Program-made: the position numbers and the translations under genes
In this document: in pieces, positions 60,755-64,000 of the stretch
How the letters are laid out: every line of letters starts with the position of its first letter
Position numbering within the stretch: position 1 is the stretch's first letter
Notes under the pieces: generated by a model
Databases searched by the model: none
The model's input: the letters and a program-made list of their open reading frames with translations, nothing else
Told to the model about the DNA's origin: nothing
Source of the DNA: Maliibacterium massiliense
GTDB taxonomy: Bacteria; Bacillota; Clostridia; Christensenellales; Maliibacteriaceae
Reading direction: 5' to 3'
Assembly (NCBI RefSeq): GCF_900604345.1
Contig: NZ_LR026983.1
Coordinates: forward strand, 620,001 to 684,000
DNA length: 64,000 bases

Positions 60755-60940
60755 ATGTCTTATAATTTCCAGAACAACAGCAGCTCGCAGCAGAGCAACC
60801 AGCGCAACAACCAGCAGGACAACCAGCGCAACAGCCAGCAGAGCAACCAGCGCAACAACCAGCAGGATAATCAGCGCAATAACCAGCAGCGCAACAGCCA
60901 GCAGAGCAACCAGCGCAACAACCAGCAGAACAACTACTAA
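60755..60940 (+). CDS. Asn/Gln/Arg/Ser-rich repeat peptide
   Basis: 61 residues, ATG 60755 after AAAGGAGGTG. After MSYNFQNNSSS the sequence repeats QQSNQRNNQQ, DNQRNSQQ and similar blocks and ends NNQQNNY. Very low complexity with almost no hydrophobic residue. It could be a spore-coat-type or phase-separating protein, or a gamma-SASP-like reserve, but I recognise no family motif. A good terminator follows. The opposite strand would read as Cys/Gly or Val/Leu repeats and is not coding. Confidence 0.7.
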   Translation: MSYNFQNNSSSQQSNQRNNQQDNQRNSQQSNQRNNQQDNQRNNQQRNSQQSNQRNNQQNNY

Positions 60941-60979
60941 GGTACTTGGTAGTATGCCTGTAGCAACATAACCCCATGC

Positions 60980-61033
60980 ATAAAGGGCAGCGCACTTTCG
61001 CATTGCAAAAGCGTACTGCCCTTTATTTTTTTT
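60980..61033 (+). terminator. Terminator of the Asn/Gln-rich gene
   Basis: AAAGGGCAG (60982-60990) pairs with CTGCCCTTT (61016-61024), then TATTTTTTTT. Confidence 0.85.
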
Positions 61034-61112
61034 GCAGCAGTACGCTGGTTGCGCGATGTCACGCACTCGGCAAGCGTGCCATGCGATTGCGACATATTGT
61101 CCAATCTGTGGA

Positions 61113-61141
61113 TTGACACATTTCGTGTTGCTTTTTATGCT
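61113..61141 (+). promoter_or_regulatory. Promoter of the glycosyltransferase-acyltransferase operon
   Basis: TTGACA (61113-61118), 17 bases, TATGCT (61136-61141). Confidence 0.75.
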
Positions 61142-61212
61142 GTGGGAGGGTGATGCATTCGGTTTACAATCTTTGCGTTCCTAAAACACAACAAAACGAA
61201 AGGGGTGTTTGC

Positions 61213-62397
61213 TTGATTATTGTGTTGGTTGTCGATACGTTCGACCAGTTAAACAACGGCACCACCATCACCGCCTACCGCTTTGCGCAGAGCCTGCGCG
61301 CACGCGGGCACACCGTACGCGTCGTATCTACGGGCGATGCGGGTCCGGACAAATATATTGTGCCGGAGGCATACTATCCCGTTGCCACGCGCTTTGCGCA
61401 CAGCCAGGGAATCGCGTTTGCCAGGGCGGACGAGCAAGTGCTGCGCAGCGCCTTTGCGGGCGCGGACGTGGTGCACCTGCTGCTGCCGCTGCGCCTGGAG
61501 TGCAAGGCGGCAAAGCTCGCGCGGCAGATGGATATCCCCACCTCGGCGGCGTTCCACCTGCAGCCGGAGAACGTAACCTACATTTTGCACATTGACAAGG
61601 TCAAAGGGCTTGCAAACGGCATTTATCGCTTTTTCCATCACATTTTCTATAAGCACTTTGACCACATCCACTGCCCGTCGCGCTTCATCGCCGAGCAGCT
61701 GCAAAAAAACGGTTATACGGCAAAGCTGCACGTGATCTCCAACGGCGTGGACGACGATTTTGCCCCGCCCCAGGCGCCGCCTGCGCGCACGGACGGTCTG
61801 TTTCGCATTCTCATGGTGGGCCGTCTCTCGCCGGAGAAGCGCCAGCGCGTGCTGCTGGAGGCGGTGGCGCGCTCCAAATACGCCGCGCGCATCCAGGTGT
61901 ATCTGGCTGGAAACGGCCCCTGCAGGGAAAAGCTTATGCGCCAGGGCGCTTCCCTGCCCCACAGGCCCATCTTCGGGTTTTACAGCAAAGCGGATTTGAT
62001 TGCTCTGGCGCACAGCTGCGACCTGTACGTACATGCGTCGGTAGTGGAGATCGAAGCCATCTCCTGCATGGAAGCGTTTGCCTGCGGCCTCGTGCCCGTG
62101 ATCTGCAATTCCCCGCAATCGGCCACGCGCCAGTTTGCGCTGGACAGCCGCAGCCTCTTTGCGCCGGACAATGCGCAGGATTTGGCGCGCAAGATCGATT
62201 ACTGGATCGAGCACCCTTGCCAGCGCGCGCAGATGTCCCGCGCGTACGCCGCGCAGGGGGATGAATACCGGCTGTGCAGATCCGTGCAAAAGGCCGAGGC
62301 AATGTTCCGCGAGGTCATTGTGGATCACCAGAAACGCCGCGCCGAGGCGCCCGGCGCGCAGCATCGGGATATCCCCCATGAAGCAGCGGACGTCTAA
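61213..62397 (+). CDS. Glycosyltransferase family 4 (GT-B) protein
   Basis: 394 residues from a TTG at 61213 with GAAAGGGG upstream; an in-frame ATG at 61153 would begin almost at the transcription start. GT-B features: LVVDTFDQLNNGTTITAYRFAQSLRARGHTVRVV, the middle HCPSRFIAEQLQKNGY..HVISNGVDDDF, RILMVGRLSPEKRQRVLLEAV (donor domain), and EIEAISCMEAFACGLVPVICN. It should add a sugar to a lipid, probably mannosyl or glucosyl diacylglycerol. The overlapping acyltransferase supports glycolipid synthesis. Confidence 0.9.
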   Translation: MIIVLVVDTFDQLNNGTTITAYRFAQSLRARGHTVRVVSTGDAGPDKYIVPEAYYPVATRFAHSQGIAFARADEQVLRSAFAGADVVHLLLPLRLECKAAKLARQMDIPTSAAFHLQPENVTYILHIDKVKGLANGIYRFFHHIFYKHFDHIHCPSRFIAEQLQKNGYTAKLHVISNGVDDDFAPPQAPPARTDGLFRILMVGRLSPEKRQRVLLEAVARSKYAARIQVYLAGNGPCREKLMRQGASLPHRPIFGFYSKADLIALAHSCDLYVHASVVEIEAISCMEAFACGLVPVICNSPQSATRQFALDSRSLFAPDNAQDLARKIDYWIEHPCQRAQMSRAYAAQGDEYRLCRSVQKAEAMFREVIVDHQKRRAEAPGAQHRDIPHEAADV

Positions 62398-63049
62398 GCG
62401 CCCCCTCACGCGCGCGCTCTGTGCCCTATTCTTCTACGGCGTGGCCATGCCGCTGCTCTACGTCTTTGACGCGCTGTTCTTCGGCCTGCGGGTGCGGGGC
62501 CGCAGGCACCTGCGCGCGCTGAAAAAAACAGGCGCCGTGATCGTGTGCAACCACGTCCACTACCTGGACTGCACGTTTGTGGGCATCGCCCTTTTGATGC
62601 GCCGCGGCCTGTACGTCTCGCTGGAGCAAAACTTTCACCTGCCCGTGGCGGGTGTGCTGATCCGCATGCTGGGCGCCACGCCCCTACCCGCGCAGCTAAA
62701 GGCGCTGCGCGGCTTCATGCAGGAGATGGTGTCTCAGGTGCGCGCCGGGCGGCTTGTGTGCATCTATCCTGAGGGCTGGCTCATTCCCTACTGCGACCAC
62801 CTGCGCCCCTTTAAGGCTGGCCCTTTTGCCATTGCCGTAGAGGCAGACGCGCCGGTGGTGCCGCTTGTCATCACCCCGTGCAGCAGGCGGGGCATCTGGC
62901 GGCTGAAGCGCAAGCCCTGCTTCATCATCCGCGTGGGCGCGCCGCTCTATCCCGCGCACACGCACAGCCCGCGCGCCGACGCCCGAACGCTGCTGGAAAG
63001 AACCCGCGAAGCCATGGCGCGCATGCTTGGCGATCAGGCGCATACGTAA
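62378..63049 (+). CDS. 1-acyl-glycerol-3-phosphate acyltransferase (PlsC-like)
   Basis: 223 residues from the ATG at 62378, which overlaps the glycosyltransferase end by 20 bases; the ribosome site is weak, so coupling is likely. The catalytic box reads NHVHYLD (HxxxxD) and the acceptor box VCIYPEGWLIPY (PEG). A hydrophobic N-terminus (ALFFYGVAMPLLYVFDALFF) anchors it. It transfers an acyl chain, most likely to lysophosphatidic acid or a glycolipid. Terminator follows. Confidence 0.9.
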   Translation: MKQRTSKRPLTRALCALFFYGVAMPLLYVFDALFFGLRVRGRRHLRALKKTGAVIVCNHVHYLDCTFVGIALLMRRGLYVSLEQNFHLPVAGVLIRMLGATPLPAQLKALRGFMQEMVSQVRAGRLVCIYPEGWLIPYCDHLRPFKAGPFAIAVEADAPVVPLVITPCSRRGIWRLKRKPCFIIRVGAPLYPAHTHSPRADARTLLERTREAMARMLGDQAHT

Positions 63050-63064
63050 TCTGACAAGCAATCA

Positions 63065-63093
63065 AAAACGCCCGCGTGTGCGGGCGTTTTTTT
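63065..63093 (+). terminator. Terminator of the acyltransferase operon
   Basis: AAAACGCCCGC (63065-63075) pairs with GCGGGCGTTTT (63080-63090), then TTT. Confidence 0.9.
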
Positions 63094-63116
63094 GCTGGGC
63101 AGCGGCATGCCGAGCA

Positions 63117-63125
63117 TGGTATGAT
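63117..63125 (+). promoter_or_regulatory. Extended -10 promoter of the last gene
   Basis: TGGTATGAT at 63117-63125. No good -35 is visible at the standard distance. Confidence 0.5.
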
Positions 63126-63200
63126 AGTAAAAACACATTTTTTATTCCGAACGCGCTTCTTTCCCCCATACAGATCGATAAAGAAAGGACGGATTTGCCC

Positions 63201-64000
63201 ATGACCGATTACAGCAACGTCTCGCGCGCAGAACTGCTCGCCCAAACGCGCATCCCTTTGGAGATTCTGGAGACCGAGGAGGACATCTACCACGACATGG
63301 CCCGTGTGATGCTCCAAGAGGTGCGCACAAACAACGCCGCGGGCAAAAACACCGTGATGATCGTGCCCGTGGGGCCGGTGTTTCAGTACCGCCGCTTTGC
63401 GCGGCTGGCCAATATGGAGCAGCTGGATTTGAGCGGACTGACCGTCATCAACATGGACGAATACCTTACCGACGACAAAAAATGGATTGACGCTGACCAT
63501 CCGCTGAGCTTCCGCGGCTTTATGCAGCGGGACTTCTATGGCCTGCTGCAGGGCAAGTGCCGCATTCCGGAGGAAAACCGCGTCTTTCCTGAGCCGGGCA
63601 ACGAGGGTGCCATTGCAGCGATCATCCAGGCGCGCGGCGGCGTGGACTTGGCGATGGGCGGCGTGGGCATCTGCGGCCACATCGCCTTCAACGAGGCGCT
63701 GGATCCCGGCGAAGCGATGTCCAACGAGGCGTTCGCGGGCCTGCCCACCCGTGTGCTGCCCCTGACGCGCGAAACACGCACCATCAACGCCGTCACCGGC
63801 CTGGGCGGCTACATCGACGGCATGCCCAAGTGGTGCATCACCGTGGGCATGCGCGATATCCTCGGCGCCCGGCGCATCCGCTTTTACATGAACCGTCCCT
63901 GGCAGCGGGGCATCGTGCGCAAGGCCTGCCTGGACCCCGTATCGGGCCACACGCCGGTCACCTTCTTCCAGCAGCACCCCGACGCCAAGCTCATCATCGC
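63201..64000 (+). CDS. Glucosamine-6-phosphate isomerase-like protein (runs off the window)
   Basis: At least 266 residues, ATG 63201 after AAGAAAGGACGGATTTGCCC. The frame stays open to the end of the window, so the C-terminus is missing. Family pattern of the NagB/SIS-like sugar isomerases: MIVPVGPVFQYRRFARLANMEQ, then DLSGLTVINMDEYLT (active-site DEY), GGVGICGHIAFNEA (GxGxxGHIAFNEP of NagB) and TRVLPLTRETRTINAV. It should deaminate and isomerise glucosamine-6-phosphate or a related hexosamine phosphate. Its position is unlinked to glmS, which makes the substrate. Confidence 0.92.
   Translation, partial: MTDYSNVSRAELLAQTRIPLEILETEEDIYHDMARVMLQEVRTNNAAGKNTVMIVPVGPVFQYRRFARLANMEQLDLSGLTVINMDEYLTDDKKWIDADHPLSFRGFMQRDFYGLLQGKCRIPEENRVFPEPGNEGAIAAIIQARGGVDLAMGGVGICGHIAFNEALDPGEAMSNEAFAGLPTRVLPLTRETRTINAVTGLGGYIDGMPKWCITVGMRDILGARRIRFYMNRPWQRGIVRKACLDPVSGHTPVTFFQQHPDAKLII

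Noticed and set aside
60528-60995. Cys/Gly- or Val/Leu-repeat proteins opposite the Asn/Gln-rich gene
   Set aside because: They are reverse readings of CAGCAGAAC-type codons; the plus strand has the ribosome site and terminator.

Overview
The window is GC-rich, densely coded DNA from a Gram-positive Bacillota (Clostridia) chromosome. This is inferred from family content: DegV, DUF1836, DUF6483, RNHCP, a CD1871A-type CXXC peptide, ECF transport with a cobalamin riboswitch, many lipoproteins and strong AGGAGG ribosome sites. The exact genus cannot be read from the sequence. Promoters are of the housekeeping type, several with an extended -10 (TGnTATACT or TGnTATGAT). No phage, insertion sequence or CRISPR array was seen.

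Layout. 1-10.3 kb: the end of hisF, two near-identical aldo/keto reductases around a lipoprotein, a chloramphenicol-acetyltransferase-like gene, gdhA (minus), glmS, and a cupin/YjbR/DUF2207 operon. 10.5-23.8 kb: an AGCS amino-acid symporter, murJ, a YkvA protein, a decayed GNAT gene, a polar amino-acid ABC operon, an ArsR-controlled metal-exporting P-type ATPase, an odd HTH-repeat-methyltransferase fusion beside a DUF1836 regulator, DegV and a zinc ribbon. 23.9-27.5 kb: an RNHCP zinc protein behind an elaborate leader, an orphan solute-binding lipoprotein, and membrane/PadR genes. 27.6-37.6 kb: a complete UMP operon in the order pyrB-pyrC-pyrF-pyrK-pyrD-pyrE-carA-carB (minus strand), led by a pyrL-like attenuator. 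38-45.1 kb: hexuronate catabolism (kdgK, uxaA, uxaB divergent from a LacI regulator and uxaC). 45.2-48.8 kb: small zinc-ribbon, YoaP, DUF6483, nitroreductase and lipoprotein genes. 48.9-56.3 kb: a cobalamin-riboswitch operon with a wall-anchored DUF4430/beta-propeller protein, a DUF4430 lipoprotein and a complete ECF importer. 56.4-64 kb: tRNA-Thr followed by tandem hairpin repeats, an Rrf2-redox operon, an amidohydrolase, an Asn/Gln-rich peptide, glycosyltransferase and acyltransferase genes, and the start of a glucosamine-6-phosphate isomerase gene.

Three regulatory units stand out. (1) Upstream of the RNHCP gene, a 17-codon leader peptide overlaps four segments (A-D) that can pair A:B, B:C and C:D. 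Segment D holds the RNHCP ribosome site, which is the architecture of an erm-type translational attenuator. (2) The pyr operon has a 56-codon leader ORF that runs through a U-rich tract and the intrinsic terminator, as in enterobacterial pyrL-pyrBI. (3) The cobalamin operon combines a riboswitch, surface DUF4430 proteins and an ECF transporter into an apparent vitamin-capture system. A further unusual protein has an XRE-type helix-turn-helix, seven 14-16-residue PVRVAD repeats, and a methyltransferase-like domain lacking the usual SAM-binding glycine motif.
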